Assembly: GCA_028023455.1 (NCBI GenBank)
Contig: JAQFVV010012398.1
Span: 8,332,682 to 8,396,681 of the forward strand
Direction: 5' to 3'
DNA: 64,000 bases
Source: Epiperipatus broadwayi
Lineage: Eukaryota > Onychophora > Udeonychophora > Euonychophora > Peripatidae
The translations under genes were made by a program, and so were the position numbers. The notes under the pieces are model-generated. The model was not told the DNA's origin, did not search any database, and worked only from the letters and a program-made list of their open reading frames with translations. Below, one piece after another: positions 44,701 to 56,314 of the stretch (positions are counted from its first letter, which is position 1; every line of letters starts with the position of its first letter).

Positions 44701-47700
44701 CTCTTTTTTCTTTCTATAGCTGCTGTAATTGTATGCTCTGAGGCAGTAAGTAATCTTTATTTATGTATAATTCTTGGTGTGTTTTAATATCTTCAGTATT
44801 TTTAATAGATTTATAAGTGATGTTTTATTAGAAATAATAAACACCTAGTATTAAATAATTCAATATAGTTTGCTATTAATAGGCAGATGACTGTATTATA
44901 AGTTATCACAATACTTGGTTTCATAGAAATAATAGATTTATAAAACTTTTGGAATCCTAAAAATATGAAGATTAGTTCAATACTAATAAGGCTATTTATA
45001 TTATTTGAATTTGATTTTCTTTTTTAAAATATCTATTCTTAGCTCTTTCAATAACTCAATATAATGAGTTTGATCTGGAAGAAAATCTATAATTTGATGC
45101 AATTTTTATCTCTGATAAAGGAAATACACTATTCTTATAAATCTTCATAAGTGTATTTCTTTTGTTGGGGCTAAATATTTAATTCATAATTATCCAGGCA
45201 TGGCAGCAGACTCATGTCTCTCAAGCTTTTAATGTGTATGTCTTAATCTTCATTGAATGATTTCCATAAAACGTTATTGTATGACAGCTTATCCACTCTC
45301 TAAAAAGAAGTACAACTGATTTTTTATAAGCCTAGTTCTCACCTTGTATTTTTTAGTGATTAAACTGAGTTATATGTTTTACTGTATTAAAATGTTTGGA
45401 TCTAAATATGGAGTAACTAATAAAAACAAATCTCAGTTTATTTATAAACCAGTTACTGAGAAATTGTTGTGTTTATCCAGTCACTAACATTTGAACATCA
45501 TTTAACATTTCCAAAAGTGGCTATGCAGAAAGTGAATAAATAATTAATAAGCAATTTTATATTCATTACTGTATTTATCTGAGGTGGATGGTGTCAAAGT
45601 TGTGAGTGGAGTGAGTTTGACAATGATAAATAAAAATGTAACAATTTTATGTTGTGGATCAAAAGGTTTTCTAAGAATAACTGAGTAAAAATATTAAAAA
45701 AATAAAAACATTCTTTAGAATGTATTTTACTGTTGAACCAATTTATTACTATCCTACAACTATTTATTCTTGTCTTTCTTTCTCTCTCTCTCTGGAATAA
45801 ACTCTACAATATTCAATATACGATTATAAAAAAAATAAATAATAGTTACAGCCAGCTTATAGCATGTAGGCCATACTAAATAATATTTAACAGTTAAATT
45901 TTTTTTAAAAAGGAACATATCTTTTTAAAGCCATGTGAATGGCGAACTTTTCATAATTTATGTATACTAGCTTAATTATATTCCTTATTTAATAAGTTGT
46001 CTATCATATTTACAAAATATGACACTGATTTTTCTTTTCTTCAAATCGTTTTCCACATGTAAAATAAAAACACTGTTAATGCAAAATATAAATAACTGAA
46101 TGTTCAGCAAATACAAATTTAAATCTTTATACAGAATATCTTAATTTATTATATAAAAGCTCATGGTCATGTATGAACTTTTATATAACAAATGACGATA
46201 TTCTGTGGACAGATTTAAATCTGTATTTGCAGAACATACAGTTATTTGTAATGAAAGTTTTTGCTTTAAAACTATTTTTACTTTACATGTAAAGTATAAT
46301 TTGAATAAAAGAAAAATCAAAATCATATTTTATAAATATGATAGAAAACTTACTAAATAAACAATATAATTGTGTTAATATGCATAATCACAGAAAGTTG
46401 TCCGTTCCCGTGGGAAAGTTAATGTTGTGCGATTTTAATGATATGTGGAGTGTATTAAAAAAAAAAAAAATATTAAGTGCTATTCAGAAGGGCATACTTG
46501 GCATAAGATAGTTATAGCTATTATTTATTTTTTTACAATGAAACATTGAATATTGCAGAGTTTATTCCAGTTTTTTTTGATATAGAGAAGTTGTGATAAT
46601 AATTGTACACTCAATTCTTCTATTCATAATGACCAATAAAAATTTGCTTTTTTTTCTAGAATTTATTAAAATATTTATAATTATTTTTAAACAATATTTT
46701 TATAATAATTATTTAAAAATAAAGGTATATATTTTAACAATTTGAGTTTACTCTAAAATGTTTTATTTGTAAGTATATGTTAAATTCAATCGTAACAATA
46801 AACAAAAACTGTAGATGTAAGATTGTTAGTGACTTTTTTAAGTTCTCTGTAATGTTTATAATATTTTAAAAATTACAGACAGCAATTTTAAATTTTAGAA
46901 CAGAATTTGATAGATTTATGAGTTCTTCATTGTTTACGTTTTAAAGAGAATATTCAATCAACAAAGATTTCATTAATTTTATTTTTGTATTGGCTGAACT
47001 GACTTTCTTTATGCCATCTAGTCAAAAAAAAAAAGATCATTGTTCTCATTAAGTATTTATTTTTCGTTTTCCCGCCTATACTTGCAAAGTTTGAGTATAA
47101 TTGTTTTAAGATGTTTTTTGTTTATAATCGTATATTTTTGACAAATCAAGTCCAATTTTTAAACTCTAATATAGAATAAACATTTAATACTAAAATCAAT
47201 TGTTAAATGATTACAAAAATTTCCACCAGAGAGAACGATGAAAATGTTTTCACTATTTGAAGGGTTAATTTATTACTTATGAAAACAATTTGTAAATTCT
47301 CTGTTTCAAAATAGATAGGCAAGCAACAGGCAGACAAATAGACAGACAGATAGATAGATGGATGGATGATGGGTGGATAGATAGATTGTAAATTATCATT
47401 CAATGTAAAATTTCAGACCGCCTTCTTATTATATATATATCAATAATTATATACTTACAACTCTTTGTATAAAAACAATGAGAAAAGTAAATAATGTCCA
47501 ACTGGAAATTTCTTTGGGGGGGGGGGTTATAGTAGATTGAACACTCTTCTCTTATTGACAAGCAATTGTTTATCATCACTTAGAATATTAGTAAAAATTA
47601 TATAAAAAGGCGATTCTCTGATACCAGAGCTTTGCATTTAATTTTATTTTATTTAAAATTCTGGATTATTTTTTTAAATATTTTAACTAAAATTAATTGC

Positions 47701-48441
47701 AAAATTTATTTTAAAATACAAAATACAGTTGCATATTTTTTTTCAAATGATTATCGCCGATAACACAAAACAAATCATCTATCTATCTATATGTCTAGTT
47801 TTTGTCTATACACATTTATATATATGTATCTACCAATCATCTATCTATCTATATATCTTTATGTTCGACTGCATATATTATCTGACTGTCAATCAATCAA
47901 TCAATCAATTTCTCTATTTATACATCTATTTGTTTATATATATAAATTTATTTATTTATTATTCACTGGTCAACCTATCTATTTATATAAACATGCTAGC
48001 ATATAAATTTTTTTGCATATAATTGTTTTAGTAATGTTTTCACATTTCGTTTAGGTTTCTCATCCTTATGGTTTGCTTGGAACTTATGGAGGATTGGCAG
48101 AAGTAGGCAATAATTTTATCAATGAAGAGGATGGCAAACATGAGCATGATTCATATCATAGTCTTACTGCTTCTGATAATCTTGGAATAAATGAAGGTTT
48201 ACCAGCTCTTGGAGCTTATGGAGGACTAGGCCATCTTGGAGCTTATGCAGGTTTAGGTCATCTTGGAGGTTATGGAGGTCTAGGTCATCTTGGAGCTTAT
48301 GGAGGACTTGGATATCTTGGTGGTTATGGAGGACTTGGCCCATATGGGGATTGGGGATACCATGGTGGTTATGGTAGATTAGGCCATCAACTTCCTCTTG
48401 CTGAATATGCACTTCCTTATAATCACTTAGGATATTATTAA
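41712..48441 (+). CDS. Secreted Gly/Leu/Tyr/His-rich repeat protein (three coding exons)
   Basis: Splicing 41712-41739, 44720-44745 and 48055-48441 gives 146 codons. Residues 1-18 (MALYFAFLCAAVIVCSEA) form a signal peptide, with cleavage predicted after SEA. The mature part has a GLLGTYGG start, an acidic/His segment (residues 39-60, with NEEDGKHEHD), then five 9-residue repeats G-[AG]-Y-[AG]-G-L-G-[HY]-L (71-115), and a Tyr/Leu-rich end LPYNHLGYY. It has no mature Cys. Composition and repeats recall extracellular structural proteins such as cuticle glycine-rich proteins, shematrins, suckerins or silk-like proteins; homology to any one is not claimed. Introns break inside the signal peptide, as in many secreted structural proteins. 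Splice phases match exactly (phase 1, then phase 0). Confidence 0.85.
42747..43107. repeat. Palindrome D inside the intron
   Basis: Left arm 42747-42893 and right arm 42945-43107 are inverted copies sharing GATTTGAA-CCAGA, CATCCACTC-ATCCA, GATATACATGAC, ATCTCCAATAT-AGTATTTCATG and CCAGCAC. The outer ends read GGTTCAAATC, which resembles a tRNA B box. No coding capacity. Target duplication not found. Confidence 0.8.
42966..43012 (+). ncRNA. Hammerhead-like motif in palindrome D
   Basis: CTGATG (42972-42977) is followed by a TGCTG/CAGCA stem (42980-42984 with 42988-42992), GAAA (42994-42997) and an ATA/TAT mini-stem. A weak stem I (CAA/TTG and GATC/GATC with an internal loop) may close it. Core and stem I are imperfect. 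Confidence 0.3.
43975..44105 (-). repeat. Dispersed repeat E, copy 1
   Basis: On the minus strand it matches 53475-53600 on the plus strand: CATACAGTAG, CTCAGTG then CAGCCAGAGTAAT, AATGGATGC, CCCATCTA, CCTACT-ATCCAATA and CAGACTAGT. Family unknown. Confidence 0.7.
44720..44745 (+). CDS. 26-nt coding micro-exon
   Basis: Acceptor TTCTATAG|C and donor GCA|GTAAGT. It completes the split Ala codon and encodes AVIVCSEA, the rest of the signal peptide. Its length of 26 nt restores the frame for the last exon (phase 0), which is strong support for a 26-base exon in a 6.3-kb interval. Confidence 0.78.
47316..47390. repeat. GACA/GATA microsatellite
   Basis: Mixed GACA, GATA and GGAT units inside the last intron. 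Confidence 0.85.
47778..47912. repeat. TATC and TCAA microsatellites
   Basis: Interrupted TATC units at 47778-47870 and TCAA units at 47889-47910, in the last intron. Confidence 0.85.
48055..48441 (+). CDS. Last exon: mature repeat protein
   Basis: Starts after TTAG at 48054 with GTTTCTCATCC (VSHPYG) and ends at TAA 48439-48441. It encodes the whole mature protein (128 residues). Nucleotides 48211-48345 form five tandem 27-bp units. The whole exon is markedly richer in G than its surroundings (Gly codons mostly GGA/GGT). Confidence 0.9.
   Translation, partial: VSHPYGLLGTYGGLAEVGNNFINEEDGKHEHDSYHSLTASDNLGINEGLPALGAYGGLGHLGAYAGLGHLGGYGGLGHLGAYGGLGYLGGYGGLGPYGDWGYHGGYGRLGHQLPLAEYALPYNHLGYY
48211..48345 (+). 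repeat. Coding 27-bp minisatellite, five units
   Basis: Each unit encodes G-[AG]-Y-[AG]-G-L-G-[HY]-L. Units differ mainly by GCT/GGT exchange and third-base changes, as expected from expansion by unequal exchange. Confidence 0.9.
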
Positions 48442-48609
48442 AAACCACTTAAATACTTATTAGGATTTATGGACAAGTCATTTGTTAGTTTGTTAAAAGA
48501 TTTCTGAATTTAATTTGATTTTATTTAAAATACTTTATTCTGTTTTTTTAAGTACTGTAACTTAAAATACAAAAATATAATGTATATAATATTTAATACT
48601 TTTATATGA

Positions 48610-48615
48610 AATAAA
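48610..48615 (+). terminator. Poly(A) signal of the Gly-rich protein gene
   Basis: AATAAA lies 169 bp after the stop codon and is followed by a T-rich stretch with TGTTTT. Cleavage is expected near 48630. Confidence 0.7.
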
Positions 48616-48639
48616 CTGTTTTAATTTTTTAGTAAATAT

Positions 48640-51600
48640 TTTAATTTTTTTTCCAAATTATTTTTAAAAATTTTATAATTATTTATTTTATTATATTATT
48701 TACCAAATTTTTCTGCTGTATATATAACAATAAGAATGCCTTGCACAGAGTTCTCTAATAGACAATAAAACAACAGTTTGTACTTAAACATGCAGACTCT
48801 TGAGAAGTTCTGTATTTTAGTGATAGAGTGTGTACCCAAGAGCTGTAGATGACTGGATAAATGATAAATCAGCTATATTTTAAATTTAGAGTTAATAGAA
48901 TGTTTTTAAAAATATTTTAATTTCCAGTAAATTAAATTAAATCTCTTTTGTTTGATTTTTAAATTTTAAATATAAAAAAGAAATCATCTATTGGAATTTG
49001 AAAAGTATGACATTTTAGTCATAACAAAAATATTTAAGATTTCGTTGAAATGTTTAGTGCCCACTTCTGTTAAATCATGTTATGTCTGATCACATTCTGA
49101 TCAGGAAAAAAACTTATAGACAAAAGAACTCCTACAAAATAGATTCAAACATTGTATATGTATACAAGTGTGTGTTATCTAAGTTTTAATTCCAGATAGG
49201 CCTGAAAATTAATTGAAGATTTTCAAGAAAACCTTTTCCAGTCTTTTTATATAGTTAACCAATTATAAATGATTAATAGGTTTCTAGCTATTTTTATTAA
49301 ATGTGTATCTCAAGATAAAACAATATTTTAAAATATTTATCATCTAAGAATGAATATATCTTAATTACTATTAAGAGAAATGAAATTTTATTCAAACATT
49401 AATATTCTACTACTGTAGAAAGTTTTATTATGGACGAAGATTATTAAGTTTTTTTTTAAAGATCTATAGCAACTTCATTTATTTTGTTTAGACCATGAGA
49501 AATTTTTCTTATTATGAAGAACTTCATCTGCAAAACTAGTTTTCCATTTTACATACAGTGGGTTTGTAATTTTAAACCAGTAATATCAATTATATGTAAA
49601 GAAGATTTTAGCACCATAAAAAATCCTTTAATTTTACACACCTAGTGATTTTGCGCTATTTTCATATAATAATATAATTGGTGAGTCAATTAATCTTTGT
49701 GAATAAGGGTTATACTTTATTCACAAGGTCTAATAATCTATCCAATGTCATTATTATGATACGAAAATACCAAAAATGCACACAATAAGCTTCTTAGAAT
49801 TATAGAAATTTTCTACATAGCTAAATCTTCACCTTGACAGATAAAGTCTAACTTAATCAATAATTATATATATATGAGTCTTCTGGTGTTATGCATTCAG
49901 ATGCATAATACCTAAGCTGAGATTCAAATCTAGATGATAATAGAAAATAAAAAACAATTTTCATGCAATTCTTGTATTTGTAGCCATTATAAGTAATTAA
50001 CTAATTATCAATTAGTTGATAAGGATCTAGATATTTTTTCTAATGTAAAGCAAAAAATAAAATTACTAAAATTTTCCACTATCTGGCAATTAGGTAACCT
50101 CTGTGTGTTTTTTTTTTTTTGAAAAATGATGAAAATATTTCAACCCTGCAATGAGTTTCATGCTCATATATATTGTTAACTAATTATGAAGATTTATGAT
50201 AATTCAATCCATAGTAACCAGCATTATAAAATAAATGTCTGATTTAGTGATAAAATACAATCACATACCTGAAAAAGAGAAAGTGTGAATTACGATACAT
50301 GCGTGAAAAATAAGAAATCCAAAGTACAGAATATAATAATTTGCTTAAAAGTATATCTGGTTGCAAGTATAGACAAATATAATTTATTATTTGAGATACT
50401 AAAAACTAATACAGACACAATGACAGCTTATAATACAAGCAAATGAAAGAATTCATGTGAAAGAGAGAGAAAGCAGCAGATTATTGATTAGTAAAGAAAA
50501 AATACAAGATAAAATTAAGAATTAACAGATGGAACTCCAAAATATTGATAGTTATCAAAAATAGAATCAATATCTGTAAAAGAAAAGTTGTATGGAGAAA
50601 TAATCTGTAATCAATTATGTATATTCATAATAGAAGAACTGGATAGAATATAAAAGAAATATAAAATAAAATGTATCAAATTAATAAAGAGCAAAGGAAA
50701 TGAACTAGTAAATATTTCAGAAAGATGTTGATAAAAATGATAAAGATTCTAAAACTGATAAGAAAACTATGGATGATTTTAAAATTAATATCGATAATAT
50801 GAAAGTCATGGATGAATTTTAATCTGGCATTCCATTTTAAATTAAACAAATAATATTGAAGAAAATCATCAAAGTGCATTATCTAAGAATTATCGACATG
50901 TTTTTCAATAAATATATCTTGTAATGATAGGCAAAAATATAACTTTGACATGAAATGTGATGAAAATAAAATGAATGTATAATATTGATAATACAAATAG
51001 TAATGTTAATAACACAAATGTTTACAGGAGTGATAAGCTGAAAAATAAATTAATGTAAAAATAAAAGCTATTGTCAAAATTTAGAAAAATTATTGTTGAA
51101 TCTGAAAATGGTATGAAGAGGTCTAGAGTCAAAATGGATAAAGTAGGTAATAACACCAAAAATTGCTGCAGAAATTCTTAGGGTTGTTAATTTACAAAGT
51201 GGGTTTAACATTTTCAAGATGTTGTTTTTCTATCTAATAGCATTTTAATATTAATAGAAGCTACAGAAGTAATGAAACAACATTTATTCACTGAAAACTA
51301 TATGACTTAGATGATGATCATATGATGATCAATTTATAAAACTGAAACTGGTAATTTAGGTAAACTTTTATTTGTCAGAGTTGTCATTAATGCAGTATGA
51401 TTTATCAATTGATACACATCCTATGACCCATTCATCAATAAAAATTTTGAATTGATAAAAAAAATCAAGTCAAAATATACTTTCTGTATACTGTGTAAAA
51501 TTATATATAATGTGTACTGATTTTTCAATTCTAGATGGTTCATTAAACCACAAATTGCAATTCTAGGCTAAATAACTCATTTTCATGAAAAATGAAGAAG

Positions 51601-52240
51601 CAATAAAGATATGTCACCAGCTTTCCATATCAAGCATAAATTGATAAATTTCTAGACAGTTTAACATTTATAACATATTTTACAAGACATCAAAGCTACA
51701 TAAAATTTACTATTGCATATAATCTTCAAAAGCAACACATTTGTAGTACTATACTAATGATTCTACAGAAAAAAGTGCCAGTATAGGTAAAAACTTTTAC
51801 ATTAATCTTGCAATTTCTGAAAAAAACTTATATTTTTGTTATGAGTTCACAACTTTACATAAATGCAATTTTTTTATTAATCAAATAAATAAAAAATGAA
51901 AAAAATATTTTTATAGCAATTTTTATATTAAATAATAAATATGCTACACAATATTTTAAAACAACTACATAGCTTTCTTGCACATCATATTTGTTACTAA
52001 TTCTAATTCTTTCACTGGAAACATTTTTGAAATATATATATATATAAGTAGAAATGATTTTTTTTTTAATAAATTATTTTTTTAATGAAATATTTATTAC
52101 AATAATAAGTTAGCAAATATATTATATAACAATACATTTTAAGCATCATTATGATTTATTTTATGAAATTTTATTCTTTATTTCTCTATCAAATTTTTTT
52201 CACTCAGAAATTCAAGATTTCATTATCATATAAATATAAG
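48640..52240. other. Unannotated intergenic stretch
   Basis: About 3.6 kb of AT-rich DNA. Purine-strand asymmetry (A/G-rich plus strand) is visible at 50400-51100. No gene, RNA or transposon was recognised. Confidence 0.5.
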
Positions 52241-52305
52241 TAATGAATTTGTTTATTTTATATGGTATCAGATTAATATTTAAAATATGCTATTACATTT
52301 CCATT

Positions 52306-52361
<56 letters not shown>

Positions 52362-52375
52362 CAACAACAACAACG
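52306..52375. repeat. (AAT)n(AAC)n microsatellite
   Basis: About eighteen AAT units followed by five AAC units. The poly-Asn frame across it is not a gene. Confidence 0.95.
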
Positions 52376-52379
52376 CAGC

Positions 52380-53100
52380 TTACACCATGACACATGCACT
52401 TTACAGATGGATCGCTATTTATAATGAATACTCTCTTTTCCAAACACATTCCTTAATGATAATTTATCAAACTACGAGAAGATTTGAATTCAGGTTTTTT
52501 AAATAATAGATAGACCTGTAATAAATGAAAAACAATCAAAGTTAAATCAAGTAGATAATGATCACTTGAATGATTGTATAAAATATCTTGGTCAATGAAT
52601 TCATAATATTAACTCTATACAGATATCTACTTAATCAATTTTTTTATTTTATTTTAATCTTTTCGTTATATTTAAAAACTAATAACTAATAAATGAAAGA
52701 AAGATGATTATAAAAAATAATTACATTCAGCCTGTTATCTAATGTTATCTTTTTACAATGTCTAAAATTCAATATCCCTGGTTATCGTGTATAATTATTA
52801 TTTACACAATACTTTACATAATAATTTAAAATACAAAATGTAATTATTATACTTAGAATTAATATATAAATTATCAGGTTTTATTGCATTTTCTATATAG
52901 AAATTAAATGTGAAAATACAATCATGTCAAGAAAAAAAATATTGAATTATATGTTAATGAGCTCTATCAAATTTTATACAAAAATGCAGCAAAACATTAA
53001 TAAGCAGAATAAAACATAATTAACATTGAAACACATAATGCCTTCTAAGCATTATTCCTTTATTATAATTCCATTAGTTTTTAAAGGCAATATATTGTCC
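52380..53100. other. Unannotated stretch
   Basis: AT-rich DNA, nothing recognised. Confidence 0.45.
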
Positions 53101-53122
53101 CTTTAAAGATCTCATTCGGTTT

Positions 53123-53347
53123 TTAGTCATTTTTCATTTCATTTTTAATATAAAATATTTTTGATTTATCTCTCAACCTTCTTATTGCTTTTTTACCACA
53201 AACTTTACCCTCCAAATCAGTTTGTAGAAAAAACATTTTTTCCAAAATGTGTTCCAGAAAGTTTTGCCTCAATTTTATCATGTTCATTAGTTTTCTTATC
53301 ATATCAATTGCTTTCTGTAACTGAATATTAGTTCTATTTTTAATCAA
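53123..53347 (-). pseudogene. Possible LINE C-terminal tail
   Basis: IKLRQNFLEHILEKMFFLQT then DLEGKVCGKKAIRRLRDKSK resembles the end of RTE/Ingi-type LINE polymerases (xGHIxRxxxLExxxxxGxxxGKRxRGRxR). It is 74 codons with no RT nearby. Weak evidence, because the block is short and basic. Confidence 0.4.
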
Positions 53348-53474
53348 TTATTCCAAATCAATCTTTTTTAAAGATACATTTCCATACTTTCCAATCATAT
53401 TGTATCCTCCTTTTCCAAACACTAAATCTCATGTACCTATGTCAATGTACTTAAACACAAATCCTAAACTCTCA

Positions 53475-53600
53475 TACAGTAGCACCACTCAGTGCAAGCC
53501 AGAGTAATTAATGGATGCAAAAAAGTTTTTGCATAAAATCCCCATCTAGTACCTACTCATCCAATATCCCCAGACTAGTATCTAGCCTGAGTCTTTCATC
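53475..53600 (+). repeat. Dispersed repeat E, copy 2
   Basis: Matches the reverse complement of 43975-44105 with about 15-20% differences. Confidence 0.7.
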
Positions 53601-53649
53601 AGTAAGGAGCCTTGGATCAGAGAGCACTGCAATCCTCCAGAAGCCACCT

Positions 53650-56045
53650 TTTACCTTATTAGCTAACTATATACAATTAATCCAATAATTTTTATATCAG
53701 CAAGTTTATTTATTAGTAAGATATTTTTTATTTTGAAAAATATGTTTTTCCAACATTATTCTTTTTTTATTGATAACTAAACAATTATCACCATCATCAC
53801 TCTACCTGGATTTATTATTCATCTAACACTATATTCTTAGTTTGTGTCATATCATTGACTTATATATTTAAATAAATGAAATGATTTCAAATAATATTTT
53901 AAATTGACATTAGACTTATTATAAAACCATCCCTATACCTATTAGCCTAATATTAAAAAAACTTACCAACATCAGACCATTTAAATGTGTTTATTTTATT
54001 AAATTGTTTGAAATGGTTTATGATTAAGAATGCATGATGATACCATATTAAATTTATCTCAGATTCCTAAGCATGTATACAAGCTCCAGAAACACCTTTA
54101 TATTTTTGACAAACTAAAAATAGAGGATACTTTTAGACTATTAAAAATCAAAATATTCTAGGAATAGAGAAATAATATAAGAAAAATAAAAGATTCATAG
54201 TTTATAATGCTTTTAAAATATATAAAAAGATCAGTCTTTAACTGTGCAGATATTAATAAAAATGAAACATAAATATTAATTATGGATTAAATATGCTCGC
54301 ACAACTTAGCATTCATTATTGTCGTACAAATATGATGTGCAAACATCGAAAGTGCTGCTAAGCAAAATTTTAATTGAGTCTAAATTATTATTAAGTAAGA
54401 ATTTTAAGGAATTAAAATGTTGACTAGTGAACACACACTGTGAACAACATAACTAAGTATTCGTTTTTTTATATTTATGTAAATAAATGTGGAAATCTTA
54501 AATATATGCAAGATGAAAATAACTTTCTAGTTTATATGCTGTCAATATCAATTGTAACCCATCATTTTCATTGTCATACAAAATAATCGTTTATACTGCA
54601 ATCTCAAATCTTAAAAGATGCTAGTTTATTGATAACTGATTTAATTTAGAGTTAAATTTTAAATTCACATTAGTCAATAAGTAATCAAGTAGACCTTACC
54701 TTGCGTTGGTTATTAGTTGGCTGTATAAAATAAAAGTTTATTTACATCTGATATAAATTTAAAATTGGACCAGAATTATATTCCTTGTCAGAAAGATAGA
54801 CAAGTCTTTAAGATTAGACACTGAAATGTACTTGCAGACGTTCTAAAAAAGACAAAGAAATATCACAATTGATATTGACAACATATAGAAAGTAAGTATA
54901 TTTTGTCTTTAATTTGAAATTGATTCATTTATATATATATAAAACATATGTATATATTATATTAAACATATGTATATATTATAATGCAGATGTGAAAATA
55001 TTTTGTTTGTTAGAACATTTTGCATTTGATGGTGATAATAACGTATTAATGTTTTATCATCAACATTCACCAACGCATTTATATAATCATTATATCCTGT
55101 TTAATTGTCAGGCATCTGGGAAAGGAATAAAAGACATGTATAATGCTATACTTTTGAGGTCCTATTCAAAAGAAAATTAGAAAGCAAAAATATAATAAAA
55201 TACTAACACTTACTTTGTCCTTTGTGAGAAAATTTTGTTGTTAGTGAGACTTGGAATACAGTGGTGAGGTTGATGTGTGATAAAACTTCAACATCACTAA
55301 AGAAAGAAAAATGGAAAAATATAATTGTGGTTTAATGGTGGTGATCATAGCTGAAATATTGATATACAAAGTATCATTGAATCAAATGTTTAGTATTATT
55401 GATATGATTGAAATTAATATATAAATCAGTAAATTATTCAAAGGGTTAACTAGCTCACTCTCTTGATAACAAAATCTTAGTTAGAAAGCATTAGATTGAT
55501 TGAGTTTTTGTGGTCAGATAAAAGCCACAACCCATTTGAGTATCTCATGCCTCACCTATTGGTCTAATACTAGACGAGAGTAAGCTGCTTTTGAAATATA
55601 TTTTTTTGACTTCACAATCTATGATGTTTATTGAGCACTTCATTGTTTATCTACTGTTCCAGTTTACCATGAAGGTAGCTAGCATCAGGGAGATGTAATC
55701 ATACACCTATTGATTTTCATTTTACTGAGGTATTACTATTGATGGTGTTTTCCTGATATGTGATTAAAAATAATAACAAGGTTTAAATAAAGAAAGCAAG
55801 AATAAATAAAAGTAAATGGTTCATTTGGTCATTTTTTCAATAAAGGAGCAAATGTGATGAAATGATGGTCATCATTGCCATCATCATTTGTAAATTATAT
55901 TATATGTTTAAGATATGAAGGGTTTTGGAATAATAGTGAACTAGATGAAGAGGTTAAAAATTATAAATAGTGTGTGCATTGAATGGGACAAAGTAAAGAT
56001 TTACTTTATGTTTGTGTTTGTGTTGGTGGTATTTTAGTTGTATTT
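53650..56045. other. Unannotated intergenic stretch
   Basis: AT-rich DNA. The frame 54914-55180 lacks any recognisable domain. Confidence 0.45.
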
Positions 56046-56047
56046 AA

Positions 56048-56310
56048 ATGTTGAACTATTTCCATAATCTAATATTAAATATTGAATGTCTTTAAAAAAA
56101 TTTAAACTTTATTTAAGTTTTCCAAGTACAGTCGACTACTAAATAATAAAATACAGAGTATAATATACACGAAGTATGGAAAATAATACCACTCGAAACG
56201 TTGTGTATATACTCGCCCATATTTTATTATTACCAGTTGAATGTAATTGAAAAATTTAAATAAAGTTTAAAATTTTCTGAAGACATTTCAACATAAGTAT
56301 AAATGGCACT
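56048..56310. repeat. Palindromic element C-like, older copy
   Basis: Arms 56050-56155 and 56218-56310 are inverted. Their outer sequence (GAACTATTTCCAT, GAATGTCTTTA and CAGTTGAATGTA) matches element C at 27241-27746. The centre is shorter and lacks the tRNA-like head. More diverged, so an older insertion. Confidence 0.7.
56165..56208 (+). ncRNA. Decayed hammerhead-like motif in older element C
   Basis: Stem I ATACAC (56165-56170) pairs with GTGTAT (56203-56208), six pairs. GAAA at 56195-56198 is followed by CGTT. The CUGANGA core is reduced to GAAG-like sequence, so no activity is expected. It is homologous in position to the motifs at 27358-27403 and 27585-27629. Confidence 0.35.
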
Positions 56311-56314
56311 TTTC

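Larger units (their letters stand above)
41740..44719 (+). other. Intron between signal-peptide exons
   Basis: 2980 bp, GT-AG, with TTTTTTCTTTCTATAG as a good polypyrimidine acceptor. It holds palindrome D (42747-43107) and a dispersed repeat (43975-44105). A hAT-like terminus (GGAGTTGGCAAAC near 42521 with GTTTGCTGACCTCTG-like sequence near 43436-43450) is possible. A minus frame at 44093-44353 has no recognised domain. Confidence 0.7.
44746..48054 (+). other. Intron before the last exon
   Basis: 3309 bp, GT-AG. It contains an 11-base G run (47516-47526), GATA/GACA microsatellite (about 47316-47390), TATC microsatellite (47778-47870) and a (TCAA)n stretch (47889-47910). Short frames at 46141, 47203, 47729 and 47791 are repeat-driven or AT noise. 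The acceptor is CATTTCGTTTAG. Confidence 0.7.

Noticed and set aside
47729-48022. Plus-strand frames before the last exon (SIYLYIFM-type)
   Set aside because: Intron microsatellite translation; the real reading frame begins after the acceptor at 48054.
48164-48448. 94-codon minus-strand frame
   Set aside because: Antisense shadow of the repeat-coding last exon; the sense frame has splice sites, signal peptide and poly(A) signal.
52243-52506. Poly-Asn frame
   Set aside because: Produced by the (AAT)n(AAC)n microsatellite; no start context, splice signals or conserved flank.
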